Source of the DNA: Stichopus chloronotus | Lineage: Eukaryota > Echinodermata > Holothuroidea > Aspidochirotida > Stichopodidae | Assembly: GCA_021234535.1 (NCBI GenBank) | Contig: CM037843.1 | Coordinates: 16,137,677 to 16,201,676, forward strand | Reading direction: 5' to 3' | DNA: 64,000 bases | Shown here: in pieces, positions 23,358-36,018 of the stretch | Layout: the number at the start of each line of letters is the position of its first letter | Position numbering within the stretch: the first letter of the stretch is position 1 | Translations under genes and position numbers: made by a program | Notes under the pieces: model-generated | The model's input: the letters and a program-made list of their open reading frames with translations, nothing else | What the model was told of the DNA's origin: nothing | Databases searched by the model: none

Positions 23358-26300
23358 TGAACGTAATATACGCCACCTCATAAGCAGACGTAGTCCCTTG
23401 AAATATACATCTTAAAAATATTTTTTTTTTTTTTTTTGTCATTTATTCGCCCCTACGTTCAGAAGTATTCTAGGGTAAGGCTTTCACGCTATTTCAAAAA
23501 GATATCCGGTTTAATGTGACGTCTTATACTACTTTAATGATAACACTGCCCCCAAAGATAAGTCACATACTGTTTAAGTTTGTATATAGTTGCATGTCTA
23601 GAGACTCAGGACGATTGTGAAATTTCAGAAGTAGTTGCAGAGTTTTTAATCAGTTTGTTTTTCTTCGATTTAAACTTATATTCCCACAATTATTTCACAA
23701 TTACTTTCAACCTTTCTATATATATGCTACAATTATGTTCCATATTTCACGATTTTCTTCGAGTTTCACAATATACCGACTTTTGTCTATATTTCGATTT
23801 TTTTTTTTCAATTCCAATTCCATAATCAAACTGTACGAAACTGGTCACTACTAACATAACCGGTTTTCGGAGAACGCTTATTCCACATCTTTCAACCATG
23901 ATACCATCCTATAGGTTATCTTGATTGTCAGACAATACGGTATCGTATTCAGTGCACTACAGAACAAAAGTCTTTGATAATTAATACCTTGAAATATTGT
24001 TCAATATGTATTCACTGGATATGATAAGAATACCGTTAGCCTACGGTGTCGGTCTCACAGAATTTGCTCTAATAGGTCTATACATCTGACACAGGACTAG
24101 AAACCAAGAAGAAACTAGAACACGAGAAAACAGGAATACTTGATTTTGGGCGAAGAATGGCGGTGACATTTCGTCTGACCCACAGTCTGAGAACAGGTGC
24201 CTGGTTTGTTTGGTAACAAAATATACTTTACATGTGCACATGCAATACAAAGTGCATTTTTAGGATGAAAGTTACCGAAGTCATTAATGTTTAAATAATC
24301 TTTCTTTTACTTTTTGTCATTGCAGGAGATGTCGTATGTTTGTCATTGTAATGCTTCTATTTAATCATTTGTATCTCCTTGTATTCAGATTTCCGTGCCG
24401 TTTCAGACTTATTGCTTTGTACGCACTTAACATCACAGATAATGCAAGCCTAGAACAAGGTAAAAAGAAAATCTGGCAACTCCTAACTGTCAATATCTCG
24501 TATCAATTGAGTACATTATGTTGCCTTTATTTCAATGACGCGATATAGCATCACAAGTAACAAATGAGTAAAAAGAAGGATCAACCACAATGTGTGGACT
24601 CAAGCTCTATGATACCCAATTGTTAAGGTCCATTCAAGCGTGTCCGCTATTGTTACTAAACGATACAACAGCCAATTAATACTTGCTCGGCGAGTTCAAT
24701 GAGAAACAGAAATTTTGACCACATGGGTACTTCGTGTGTGGTCAACAAAGTTCAACTGAGCGCGCGTGATCTGCATTGGGTGCTGAAAGCCCATTCATAC
24801 TTCGTTTCCTGCATACCCTCGTACAATCCGTTTATGGCGAGCCAGGCTGGACAAATACAGCATTATTTGATCCCAGTAGTAATTCGAATATATACCGGAA
24901 TTCAATCGAATTTATATATCGGCACCTGGCAGATAAATAGACTGATTTAAACCGACATTGCCTCGGCGCCCGGACGGTATGCCAGATGTCCGGCCGGACA
25001 TCGTCAGGACAAAAGCCGCTTTCTTGGCGATTACCTTCCGATGCCCGCCGTCGGGACTGATTTTTTTACTTCCAATTAAAATGAAACCGGCGCCCGTCCC
25101 ATTCACGAAAATGACCTGTTGCCCGGCAGATCTGCACCCGCCCGGCCGATGGTGCCTAACTGAAATACGGGAACTAATCGTAAACGCATCGGGAGATACA
25201 TGACTAGCACACACATTGATGATGGACTTTAGCCAAAATTTAGCTCGGAACTGGTGAGCATTTTGCGGCTTCATAGTCGCTCATGTCAAGGTATCACACT
25301 TGGACGAACGAAAGCCATCTCGTTAAGAAAAATTGAAGCATTAACAAGAACTGAAAGAATTGAGACAGACTGATTCAATGGAAAGTGGCACAATTTTACT
25401 ACATGGGTGTATGATCTGCTGTAGAGTGATCTAGAGAAACACACATTATGACGTCAGGACAACAACCTCATTACCGCCGCCGTGTATTCAGTTTATTACA
25501 GGCCCTATTCAAATCTTACTTTCATTGACAATCATGATCCTTGAATTGCTTCTGCAATACGTATTACTTTATGCTGATGTATTTGATGTAATATCCTTCT
25601 TATAACTTCCTATAGCCGATACAGCGGTGTAACCAGAGAAGGGGAGGGGGCGGCAGGACCAGGTAGGGGGGGGGGCGGCAGGAAAGAAAGGTAGCCTCTG
25701 GAAAATGTGTCTTCCCTTCTTGCTCTCCCCGCCATTAAAATTCAGAGGTAAAAAAAAGTATAGGGCAAAATTTGTACAAGACAAAAACTACTACTAACAC
25801 AGTATACTTCACTGAAAAGATAGGCTGAGCATAAATTAATTTCATACTAATAAACAGTCACGTTTAAAATCGAAGTGGAACCAAAGAATTGAAATGAAAA
25901 CTGAACGAAAGTGATAAAGTTATCACATTTAAAAAAATGTAGCACAAATTGATTCTGATTTGGTAAAAGCAAAACTTTTTAGCATTGAAACAGCAATGAA
26001 CAAATTATGAGCAGATGTATGGCATTTGTTGACATGTTAACATTGAATTAAACAAATTAGATCATGCATAGTTTATTTAAAGACAGAGCCACAGTTACAC
26101 TGCAGCCAAGGACCGACCACCAAATTAAGTAACCAACATGAGGGACGTGCAGTGATATAGTGGCGATCGTGAATCTTTACGACTACATACACTTTAACTC
26201 TTGCAGGTCCCCTTTTGGCGGGCAGCGTAAATGATGACTACATGTTGATATCCATCAGTGAATTGTACATCTATGAAATTCTCTTATCATCCCCTCTACG

Positions 26301-26382
26301 CTATTCGTAGTGGAAATGTAAATTTCCAAAACTGTGTTCTCAAAAATATAGACAATCTTAGATGAAATTAACAAGGTTGAAG
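23358..26382. other. Receptor 3' flank, no further gene seen
   Basis: It begins with the receptor 3' UTR (end not placed; no AATAAA nearby). It holds the GC-rich island and, around 25620-25690, a G-rich stretch. Confidence 0.5.
24945..25205. other. GC-rich island of unknown origin
   Basis: It contrasts sharply with the AT-rich flanks and is full of CCGG, GCCCG and CGGCG words. Both strands are open (81 codons on +, 120 on -), as expected when stop codons are rare in GC-rich sequence. No gene family was recognised. A mobile-element piece or foreign insertion are both possible. Confidence 0.6.
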
Positions 26383-26465
26383 AACTGGGAAGTGCCATTT
26401 TTATCCAAAAAATTTCTTGGTACGCTACACACCAACAGATGGTGGAACTCCGGTAAGATAGTATC
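26383..26465 (+). repeat. Interspersed repeat, copy 1
   Basis: AAAATTTCTTGGTACGC..ACCAACAGATGGTGGAACTC, then AAGATAGTA. It shares its layout with 35052-35156 and 44448-44538. Confidence 0.6.
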
Positions 26466-26500
26466 ATTACTGCCTGCCTCGAACTTAAAACCCTTTGCCA

Positions 26501-26634
26501 CCCCTCAGCACAATCCCCAGCCCTACCCCCTCAGCACAATCCCCAGCCCTACCCCCTCAGCACAATCCCCAGCCCTACCCCCTCAGCACAATCCCCAGCT
26601 CTACCCCCTCAGCACAATCACCAGCCCTACCCCT
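26501..26634. repeat. 26-bp C-rich minisatellite, about 5 copies
   Basis: The unit is CTCAGCACAATCCCCAGCCC plus TACCCC, almost identical between copies. A looser CCCCTCA-rich tail runs to about 26740. It sits just beyond the candidate POLR2G polyA site. Confidence 0.92.
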
Positions 26635-26810
26635 CAACCCCTGCCCCAGACTCCCTCAACCCCTTCTCCTGATGCCCCTCATCCCCTCCCTGCCCCCTCA
26701 TCCTTCCCCTGCCCCCCTCACCCCCTCCCCCACCACTGGGCCAATATGATAAAAAAGGCCAATATCACAGAAAAAGGGAAAAACACACAGCAGTTAGTTC
26801 AAGGTAAACA

Positions 26811-26816
26811 TTTATT
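26811..26816 (-). terminator. Candidate polyadenylation signal for POLR2G
   Basis: AATAAA on the - strand, 1.66 kb past the POLR2G stop. Other AATAAA matches occur nearer (around 28023), so the UTR length is open. Confidence 0.3.
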
Positions 26817-28473
26817 TACAATTTAATACAAAAGTACAGTTCCATCCCAATGAAATGGCTAAGTCTCATAATGTGACACATACTTCCTGTCCGAAATTCC
26901 TTGCTGTTGAGCATGCAATCTTGCCCAACAAAGAATGTTAAAAAACAAACAAGATGTAACAATGCTGTTCAGCAAAAGTATCTTTCCACTCTAGTGTAAG
27001 TGGTGAAGCACCCCCACCCCCTCTCTAGTTGAAAAGGCTACAATTTTTGGGCAAATCATAAATATTTTGGGGGAGATACTTTGAATAACAGAAAAAAATA
27101 ATAACAACTACACTGGTCTATTTTGGGAAGATAAAAACTCAACCTCAAACTCACTCAAATGTGAAATTTGTATTTTTAAGCCACTGTGACAATTGACTAT
27201 CCACCTACACATCTCTTATCAAAGATGTCGGAATTTAGACATTTTGTTTTTGAAGGCAACAAAGAATACTTAATGCCCTCCAAACAACAATGTTCCCACA
27301 GGCTGTGGATGAATGGTAGGATTTTGTAAAATTGAACTTGGGGCAGTTTGCTGAAAATATTGCCCTATTAAGCAGTGATGGTGACAGGTTTAAGCTGATG
27401 ATGTAATACTTCCAAAAGAAGCTTTCTGGATATCACGGAACATCACACAAGATTTTGCAATGGATAACCTTAGCATTGCCATATAGCACAATGCAATTTA
27501 GTGTATCATAGTGATGTTTCTACACTGACTTCTCTTTGGTGCAAAGTTGATACAACCATTGCATAAATTCTATCATCACTGCAACCTAATGATCTTCCTA
27601 CCAGTGTCTGTTTTGTCACTTTGATGAAGACCTTCACTGCATCAATGTAATGGGATGATCCTCCATAATGTCCATCATAATGGGGGTTACAAATATCAAA
27701 AACTATTACTTGACATCAGTGATATCATCACTTGACATCAGTGATATTATCACTTGACATCAGTGACATTATCCCTTGATGTCAGTGATAGTATAACTGA
27801 TATATGTGATATTATCACTTGACAGACTTGTTTCTTGATACGCATAAATTCACCACCGAGCGATGTGCCAAGCAACCCAACCATCTCCTCTTCTCCACAT
27901 CAAAGAGCATCTATCAGCAATTTCTGACTGTTACACAACCAAACCAGGGTATGTCTGTACCTGGATGAACAATCTTCTCTGTTTCATTCGCTCCTTCAAA
28001 CACTTTCAACTGAGTCAGTATATTTATTTACACACTCAGACTTTGATACAATAAGATTGATTCACCTAATTGTCCATTTGTCAGTAGCTTTCAATAACAG
28101 ACAAAACTGACGGCTCCATAAATAGCGACTACGTATCAACATTTCAGGTACAAAAGTCTTTGAAAAACCCATTACAATGTCAGTATACCGAAAATGAGTC
28201 ACTGAAGATAAACATTTGTGACTTGTCTACTGTAAATTGTCACAGCATCCACGATTTCACATTATTAGATGAAGGAGACATTTTCCAAAGTAGCATTTTG
28301 TGGCAAAGAGAGTAGTTGTTGCCATGATGCAGTCATTACCATCTTGATGGTGAAAATATCCACCTTTACCTTCTCCGGTGAAAGTCACGGTGAAGAAACA
28401 GTACAGTGTGCCACCATGGTCATCTACTACATCTGGTAGAGTGAGTAGACCACTCACGCAAATTTGATTTTAC
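26817..28473 (-). other. Probable POLR2G 3' UTR and flank
   Basis: Non-coding sequence directly after the POLR2G stop, reaching to the candidate polyA signal. It contains the 22-bp tandem repeat. Confidence 0.4.
27711..27832. repeat. 22-bp tandem repeat, about 5 copies
   Basis: The unit is ACTTGACATCAGTGATATCA plus TC, progressively diverged to the right. It may lie in the POLR2G 3' UTR. There are no spacers, so it is not a CRISPR array. Confidence 0.85.
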
Positions 28474-28487
28474 TCAGCTTATTAGAC
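28474..28487 (-). CDS. POLR2G: POLR2G exon 8: last three residues and stop
   Basis: Acceptor TTTCTTTGTAG. The two leftover bases complete Gly and are followed by Leu-Ile-Ser-stop, matching the RPB7 C-terminus (human ends GLVS as I recall). Confidence 0.88.
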
Positions 28488-31400
28488 CTACAAAGAAAGA
28501 AAAAGGAAGCAGGAGTTGATTTGATACAGTCACTTAATGACCAAGCCATGAGACATATTCCGTCAGGAGGCTACCAGCAAAAACAAAGTTTCGAAAGGTG
28601 CTACTCTTGCACGTCAGTAACAGCCAGAGCGTGGCAACAATACTACACATTACAATGAAAGACAACAGCACAGTACAGATGCATCTGAGATAAAATAACA
28701 TCATCTTCAGCTGAAACTGTGTCACTTCCTTTAACTCACCTAAGTAATCATCCATTAGGGTTCCAATTGCAAACTACACCATGAAGAGAAACAAAAAGAA
28801 AAAAAAAATGTGATGTTTGAATGGAGAAAGGCACTTTTAAATAACTTTCCCATTTCTTTCACATGATGAGAACCCCCAAGCCCCCACCCCCCCCCCCCTC
28901 CAATAAAATCAGAGTACCATTCAAGTGTTTCCTCATTTTATCAATATACTGTTCTTCCATTAAGATGTGAACACATAACAAGAAATATGTTTATAATTGT
29001 ACAGGCAGTGGTGAATGGGGAGTACAAGATCACACAACAGATATACACCTGGTGGTGATAGCTATCATTTGCTGTCAATGTAGATGAAACTATGCAACTA
29101 TATCACCATTGGTCACTTTTTCTTTGGAATACTAGAACATATACTTACAATATCGGCAGCATCCACCCTGGTTCCAACAATTCGTAACCTTATTTCATCA
29201 TCTTGTTGGATGACAATATCCTGACAAAGCAGAAAGTTTTACAAGTTTAATAGAGGACAGCAATGATATTTATCTACCGTACTTAAAATATAAGCGCTTC
29301 TGTACATCTCTTCTTTTGTCTTCATTTTGATTACCTTTTTTTTTTTTTTGCATTGCTTGTTAGTGTATTACTTATTTTAGAATGAAGACGGTTGATTTAT
29401 GAATTATTACTCATAACTACAAATTATAATTGTTCACTTTTGCCACCCATCCAGCACTGCTTCAATTGAACAAGGAGAAGGCCACAAATTTCAGGATACA
29501 ATAAATGCATTAATTCATAGTAACTGTACACTGGTCTGTCTGGTTGGCACAAAACCTTACTTAACATACTGTACACTCCAAACTTCTCATGATTCCACGA
29601 TTACTCAGAAACATGACCACACCAGACTGCTGACTAGGATGGGAAAACTTCACTAGTCAAAACAGTCAAGGTGCGTGCCAGCATCTATAACACTCACCAT
29701 TACACCGAATACCAGAACAAAGGGTCAAACTTTATGACAAGTTTGAGAAATTTTATCGAAGACGGTAAAAGTATCATGTCTGAAATGTTGCCAACTTACC
29801 TCATCTTTTGTTTTATAGCAAGGAGGATTTGAGTTGGGATCAAACTCCATGTCAGCAGGAATGGACTGAAGAATAATTTGATGTATGAAGATAACAACTA
29901 ACATTAAACATAACTCAGCACATTGTAATATGTAATATTCACAACTATACTCACAATAAAAATTGGCGATACGAATAAAATAGGTAGCTTTGAATTCAAT
30001 AACTCAGTGTGAACTACAATGTGATTTACTTAACTGAAATAAGTGAAATGCACTGTAAGAACAGACAAAGACAAGGACTTATGGTTGCCTAACAATATGA
30101 AGTCAACTTTTTAAGGCTACAAATATCTTTTAACATACTCACATGTCTAGAGATGAAGCAAGACAAAGGACCGACTTCAGTGAAAATTCCAACCTAAAAA
30201 GACAAGGAATTGCACTAAATGATAAAGTGACACTAAGCATGTGGTCTTCCGATTTCAGAACACATGAACATGTGGATTTGAGTCGATGACTGTGAATATA
30301 GTAGGAATACATATAATGTAATTTATTGCTTCCTCCATACATTAATAAAGATTATGAAGCATGCTCTGGATGACAAGCATCAATAAGGTCTGAGAGAAAT
30401 GGTGATCCTGAAGACTCTGAGCCCTCAGAGAGATAAGGTCCAACCTTTTGTAATTTACACAGGCAGCTGACAACTGAAAGCTGACAAGCCTGAACATACA
30501 ACTAAATAGAAAATACACACTGCTACAAGTAAAAATTGGGTGATACCACTTTACTATTTTTGTCCTCTTATATGGCACTGGCTTATGGTCTCAAATGATT
30601 GATTAGGGTGAGACACTGAGACTAATTACCTGCCTAAAATACAGTCTTGGGTGACACCAAGTAAGTTATTGTCCCAACTTACATAATGGGGTGAAAGTTT
30701 TAAGTTATTGACTTAGGATTTCAGTGACAGTACCATTTGTGTTACATAGTTGACCTAGCACTGAGTCATTGTGTAATTTTATGACATTAATAATTTAAAG
30801 ACTACAACTAACTTCAGTGATAATTACCATGTGGTCCATACATGATGATTTGGTTATGGCTGGCTCACTGACTTTATCATGAATCATTTTTCTCAGTAAC
30901 AGTAATTTACTGTCTCAACTTTTCATCTTCGGTGACACCTTGCCTTAAGGGGGAGATTTTTTTATGGCACTCTCTTAACTTCAGTGATGCAATGCATTCT
31001 CTTACCTTGTTGACTTGGGTGACCACAGCATCAACAACTTCTCCTTTGAATGGTCTGAAGAGGATTGCTTTGTATTTGATAGGATACTTAACAAATCCAG
31101 TCCCAGGTACCACTTTACCGGCACCAATGTTGTCGATCGTTGTCACAGCAATGACAAACCCAGTTCTTTGAAAGCAAGAAAGAAATATATCACACCCACA
31201 AAAAACAACTTTTCATTTACTGAAGTTTAATGAAGAAGCATGATCAACTTAGACTGACAACAATTGCCTGAAGTACTACAATTCTACAACAAAATAAGTT
31301 TCTTTCAATAACTTTGTTAATATGTTAGCTAGAACTTCAAGAATAAGTTTGCAATTCCGTACTTTCCTGTGCACGTCCCCTCTAGCTCTGAAAAGAGCTT

Positions 31401-34400
31401 TTGCTTCACAGTATTTAAGAGATTTGGTCCAAAGTATCTTGGGTGAAGGAGAACTTCATGTTCAAGAGAAACCTGTAGAAATGTACAAAATACAAATCTA
31501 ACTGGGAGTTAGATACGAAAACACAAACTTCGATGAGCACACGTTTGGCAAGAAGTGACGTAAATTTAACAGAATGTTTCACAATGCAGAGCCATCCCTC
31601 AGAGATTAACCTACAGGTATACACCCTTACCGTGTACCTCTCAAAGAGTCTTCACATGGTAAAGGTACTGGAAGAGTTGGTCAAGTATGAGTTCTCTTTG
31701 CTCAGTAGATCCACCCAAATGTAATGACTCATCCCTGTATGGATGACAGCCTACAGTTTACCTCTACTAGACTGTAAAGTTTGGTCTGCAGAAGGAAATG
31801 TCCCCTTACAGAACAAACTGTTGCGTTTTCCCGTCCATACAGTCACTATTGCAGTTTTTAGCAGTAAAAACCGGCAATAGTGACAGTGTGTGGGTGAAAT
31901 CATTTTGTAATGTTTCTTACATTGTGTTCTTGTGTTGATGTGAACGTCTGCAATTTGTATGTTACATGCAGTTTTCTGTAACCCATGCAAATTTAATCTG
32001 AAAGGTTGATATTCCAGCTCTCCCCCTCCCTACCCCCCCCCCCTGCATTTCTTCAGTTCCTTGGTGGCATTTCCCATGCACAAAAAAACTAGCACAGCAA
32101 TGAAGCTGCAGTTCACACATAGAGGACTATCAGAAGGGTTTGTTGGAACGTGAAAAAATCAAAGTAACATACAGAGATTATGCAGTTTATCCACTGCCAA
32201 GTCCACTACATTACTAAATGTGAGTGTAATATTTAGTGAATACTTTATTAAGTAATGTGAACTTCAAAGTTGTGCGCCATTCTTTTAAAAAAAAAAGCAC
32301 CCTTCATTCCGAAGCTGCAAAGAAATACCCTGGTAAAAATCTGTTGAAATTTTGTTTATACAAAATATCTTTTAGTGTTTTTGAGATATGACTTTTCAAA
32401 GTGTGAGTAAAATGCAAAACAGATGGCAAGGAGTGATGCACAGTGTCAGTGTTTCTTTTGTAAAGCCTATATATTTTGGCCTCTTAATTACTTAATTACT
32501 GAGTTTCACTTTGGTAAGTGATATCGATATTTTTGGAAAAGAAAACACAGGCTACCAAAATAAAACCCTCTGATGAAATTCGCAAATGTCTTCGAAATAA
32601 AGATTGCATAAACAAGGATTAACATAAGACATACAGTACCATAGGAGTCCATCTCTTGACGTCACAAATTTGCATACTTAGGCAATGTGTATTCATGATA
32701 CAGCAGCTGTGAGACACTAACTTGCCTGTGAATTGGTCAATCTTTGATGGATTTTGATGGAATTTGTGGCTGTTTTTTTACACTTTCAATGCTGAATGCA
32801 CACAAAACTCCAAAATGTCATTTTCATGTCACACGACTTTAATGAGGGCATCATGCCTACCCTAGACTTTGTCAATGCTATTCAGTACTGTATGTTCCAG
32901 TCATACCTGTGGTCTGCAGAGAAGACTGAATCAATCTTAAAGCAAGCAATATGACTCACAGTAGTTTGTGCTCAACTTTGTAAAGAAGTTTCACACAGCC
33001 ACTACAGCATGTGCAAAACTTCAAGTGGCAGTTACAGTCTGACCTGTAAATTTGAGAAATAGGCAAGACCACAATCACTATCAACTAGATTAAGACCAAC
33101 TTAACAAGTACTTTAAAGAAGATCTTTTTACTAGTAGCACTAAGCACAAAAACCGAACTAGTAAAATTGTGGTAGTCTAATTGCAACTCTGAACCACAAA
33201 AACAAAAGACTTAGTGATTCCTTGCCAATATTTGTTAAAAACAAAGGACAACCAACTATCCAAATTTTGAAGTCCAATCACATGTAAACCTTTTTTGAGA
33301 TATCATGTCTACAAGGTTTTCAGTTATGACCTTTGCTGGCCTCATGTGACAATTGATCTCTCCAAAACATGACAGAGATCTTTTACTCATCAAGAAGAAA
33401 GCTACCAATGTTTACAGTTTGAGATTACAGCAACTTTCAGTTGCCGAGATATCTTCCTTTACAGGTTTTCAGCCTTTCCCTTCTGGTGACCTCAAAGGAC
33501 CTTCCACCTACCTAGAAAAGAATAAGGATCATCTACTTACAACGAATTACCTATGTTTCGAAATGTTCCTTAGATGTTAGTAAGAAGATTTCACGGATGA
33601 AGTAACCTTTTGTTACATTTGCACAGATGCTGATAAAGTTTCAATTTGCAGGGATACTGTAGCTCACTTTGTTCTCATTCTAGGTGGGAGATTTTTCCCT
33701 CGAACATAAACTTTTCAATCTGGCAGCAACGTTGTTTGGCTGGTAAGTCATTTCATGTTCTCATGTCAGTCTCCTTACATGCAAAGAATGATTGTGTATA
33801 AAAATTGCAACTAGAATCACAATGTCTTTCCTTACATGAGTTGATTGATACTATGGTCCTATTCTTTTTTCCCTCTGTCTTGCTTGCTACATGCCTCACT
33901 GAGTCATTTTACTATCCAAGGACTGTTGTGTAATTCCACAATTTCTAAGTCTAAAAGTTGCATTTACAGAAAATTGTTTATTTTCGTTGTGTGTTTAAAC
34001 ATATTTTCATGGACACCATTAGCCTAGGCCTAATAGCTTGGCATATGGTGGCATTTTTTCTTTGTCATCATAGAAAGTATATTAAGTGAGTGCTACAACA
34101 AAAATATTAAACAGAGTTCAAGGCCTATAGCTCCACACTGGCTTGACTAAAAGAAATTGAGAATTAAGATGACTGGCGTAAAAATCTGACTGCTGTGCTG
34201 TGCCAAATATTTTCCGTGTGCGACTAAGGCCTTACTCACTTGTATCATGGCATGACTTTCCTGCTTTTTGCATAGACACTTCATTCACACACTTGATAAA
34301 TACTACACCAATTTTGGCGTGATTAAAAAAAATTGAGAATTAAGATGACTGGCCAAAAATCTGGCTGCTCAAATGAGAACTTTCTAGTACATATTGCGAG

Positions 34401-35784
34401 GGGGATTTACCGCCCGCGCAAAAATATGTGTCTCGAAGTGTCAAGCCACGCAACTTGACAACTGACAACTGCAGTCGCGCAATGCAATGCAAGTTTGATA
34501 ACACGTTCGCAATTTAACCGCACAAAAGTTAGGCCTACCTCAGCCGAAAATCTTAAAACCGAATCTCAGAAAAGTCTAAACTCTGTACATTCTGGATCCC
34601 TTGCAGATTGTATTGTATTTGCCATGCCACTGTTCGTAAAACTTACATTTACACTTAGCTGTATGTACTGTTTCTTATTGTAACCGCGTACAGGGCATGA
34701 GCGTAGTGTACGTAAATGTATCAGTAGTTGGCTTCCCAGGCATGCAGAGCGGACTCTGTTTGCTTTGGCCACACATATGATGCAGTCTCCAACCAAAGGC
34801 TGTTGTGTATCAAGCAGTTGCCATGCCTCGGTGACAGGCTATCCATGCATGTAAGTATGTAAGCAGTTTCTCTGCCTCCTGGCAGTAGCTATTATGCAGT
34901 TATACACAACTCTCTTTGTGTCACAACCTATTACGGTATGTGTGAATTAATTCAACTTGCAGTGTGTACTGTTTACATGTATAATGCCTATATATCGCAA
35001 GAAGTTAGTGGCTAAAAACTTGCAAAGTCGGAGGGTGGACAGGTAAGCACAATGCCTGGGAATGGCGATTTCCAGCAATCTAGGAGGGTAGTTTTGGCCA
35101 AAATTTTCTCAGTATGCTCCACGCCCACTAATGGTGGCGCTCTGCTAAGATAGTACTGACCGCACAATTCTCTTGATCTTTATTAAAATCGCCGGTGCAT
35201 ATTGCAAACTTTCCAATCTGGAATTAATACAAGGGTGTTTATGAAGTTCTTGCTAAAGCTCAAGCATTGGCCAAGCCAAACAGAATAAAACAAGTTATAT
35301 GGTCAGTTTTAAGTGTCAACGATTTATAGGCTAGACCTGCAAGTACAAAGGACTAGCCTAGGGGAAAAGGAAGTTTAAAATGATGAAGGATTATGCAAAA
35401 TCTGTTTTGCAAAGCCATCTTGGAAATACAGCCTAGCATAGTAGTAGTACACAGAAAATAGACAAAAAAAAAAAAACAATTCCAACTCTTTGGCACAAAG
35501 TTGGCATTTGTAATTATAAGTAGGCCTTACACTTTTGTTAGGTCTATTAACAAAAATTAACACTTATGTTTCTGTACGCATATAGAATATTCATTGCAAT
35601 GTGTAGGTTAAGCACTAGTAAGTACAGTTCAAGACCCCAATATGCGAAACTAAAAAACGGAAGGTTAAACAATTAAACTTAGTTAGGCCTGAGACTGTAA
35701 CTATAGAAACTTTTGCCATTAAACTGGATCACTAAAGTCAGTTCATAGTATGATGAGATACGCGAAACATACGTGGAAAAACAT
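28474..35784 (-). CDS. POLR2G: RNA polymerase II stalk subunit RPB7 (8 exons, 172 aa)
   Basis: Join complement 35773-35784, 31363-31472, 31006-31165, 30143-30193, 29800-29865, 29149-29220, 28740-28773, 28474-28487; 519 nt give 172 aa, the exact length I recall for human RPB7. Seen: [20 protein letters not shown] and VEGTCTGK-like ELEGTCTGK in the N-terminal tip domain, [20 protein letters not shown] at the domain junction, then an OB/S1 fold with [17 protein letters not shown] and the C-terminal MDDYLG followed by LIS. Role: with RPB4 it forms the stalk that binds emerging RNA and supports initiation and termination in the nucleus. It is head to head with AP2S1. The first exon carries only four codons (MFFH; yeast RPB7 also begins MFF), so that exon is the least certain; the rest is firm. 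Confidence 0.93.
28740..28773 (-). CDS. POLR2G: POLR2G exon 7
   Basis: 34 nt encoding [11 protein letters not shown] plus the first base of the next Gly codon. Donor GTGAGT, phase 1. Confidence 0.92.
29149..29220 (-). CDS. POLR2G: POLR2G exon 6
   Basis: 24 codons containing [19 protein letters not shown], a core OB-fold segment. Acceptor TTTGTCAG, donor GTAAGT. Confidence 0.93.
29800..29865 (-). CDS. POLR2G: POLR2G exon 5
   Basis: 22 codons containing [14 protein letters not shown]. Acceptor TTCTTCAG, donor GTAAGT; phase 0 at both ends. Confidence 0.93.
30143..30193 (-). CDS. POLR2G: POLR2G exon 4
   Basis: 17 codons, [17 protein letters not shown], from the OB fold. Acceptor CTTTTTAG, donor GTGAGT; both exon ends are phase 0. 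Confidence 0.93.
31006..31165 (-). CDS. POLR2G: POLR2G exon 3: domain junction
   Basis: It encodes [16 protein letters not shown] through [15 protein letters not shown], the most conserved part of RPB7. Acceptor CTTTCAAAG, donor GTAAGA. Confidence 0.95.
31363..31472 (-). CDS. POLR2G: POLR2G exon 2: tip domain
   Basis: Acceptor TTTCTACAG, donor GTACGG, phase 2 exit. It encodes the HPRYFGP and EGTCTG motifs of the RPB7 N-terminal domain. Confidence 0.93.
31473..35772 (-). other. POLR2G intron 1 (4.3 kb)
   Basis: It is by far the longest POLR2G intron. It holds one interspersed repeat (35052-35156) and a C run near 32034. No other exon was recognised. Confidence 0.7.
35052..35156 (+). repeat. 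Interspersed repeat, copy 2
   Basis: GATTTCCAGCAATCTAGGAG, TTTTGGCCAAAATTTTCTC, then GGTGGCGCTCTGCTAAGATA. It lies in POLR2G intron 1, 600 bp from the first exon. Confidence 0.6.
35773..35784 (-). CDS. POLR2G: POLR2G exon 1 (12 nt: MFFH)
   Basis: ATG TTT TTC CAC is followed at once by a GTATGT donor. Exon 2 starts in phase 0 with VSLEHE, and adding these four codons gives the family's usual total length. The start has A at -3. I found no other MF-F/Y-H codon set with a donor in the 4.3 kb upstream of exon 2. Confidence 0.78.
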
Positions 35785-36018
35785 TTTGATATTTTTGATG
35801 GCTTCTTCTAAGAATATTGAACTTGAACAGAGTTGGCCTTAGCGTTGGTGCCTTTAATCAATGCAATACGTAGGATCGCTAATTTATATGGTGTAGACTA
35901 TATGTTACAGCGGGCGCGTGTACACTCCGGGAGAAGGTAAAACGACTTCAAGTAAGTATAAACATAGAGGCGGTGACCATTATTCATGCGGTACGACTTA
36001 CCCTAACCCAGTCAGAAA
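35785..36018. promoter_or_regulatory. Shared bidirectional promoter and 5' UTRs of POLR2G and AP2S1
   Basis: Only 234 bp separate the two opposite start codons, so core promoters and 5' leaders of both genes must fit here unless there are upstream untranslated exons. No TATA box is visible. A small CpG-containing GC-rich patch (AGCGGGCGCGTG) sits near 35910-35922. TATA-less, GC-centred divergent promoters are common for housekeeping pairs; the transcription starts cannot be placed from sequence alone. Confidence 0.7.
35986..36006 (+). promoter_or_regulatory. Upstream ORF in AP2S1 leader (6 codons)
   Basis: ATG CGG TAC GAC TTA CCC TAA ends 12 nt before the AP2S1 start. If included in the transcript it could dampen AP2S1 translation. 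Whether the leader extends this far is not known. Confidence 0.4.

Noticed and set aside
26362..26826. Proline-rich protein on the + strand
   Set aside because: It is produced by translating the 26-bp C-rich minisatellite.
27711..27832. CRISPR-like array
   Set aside because: Units are contiguous without spacers, and the genome is eukaryotic.
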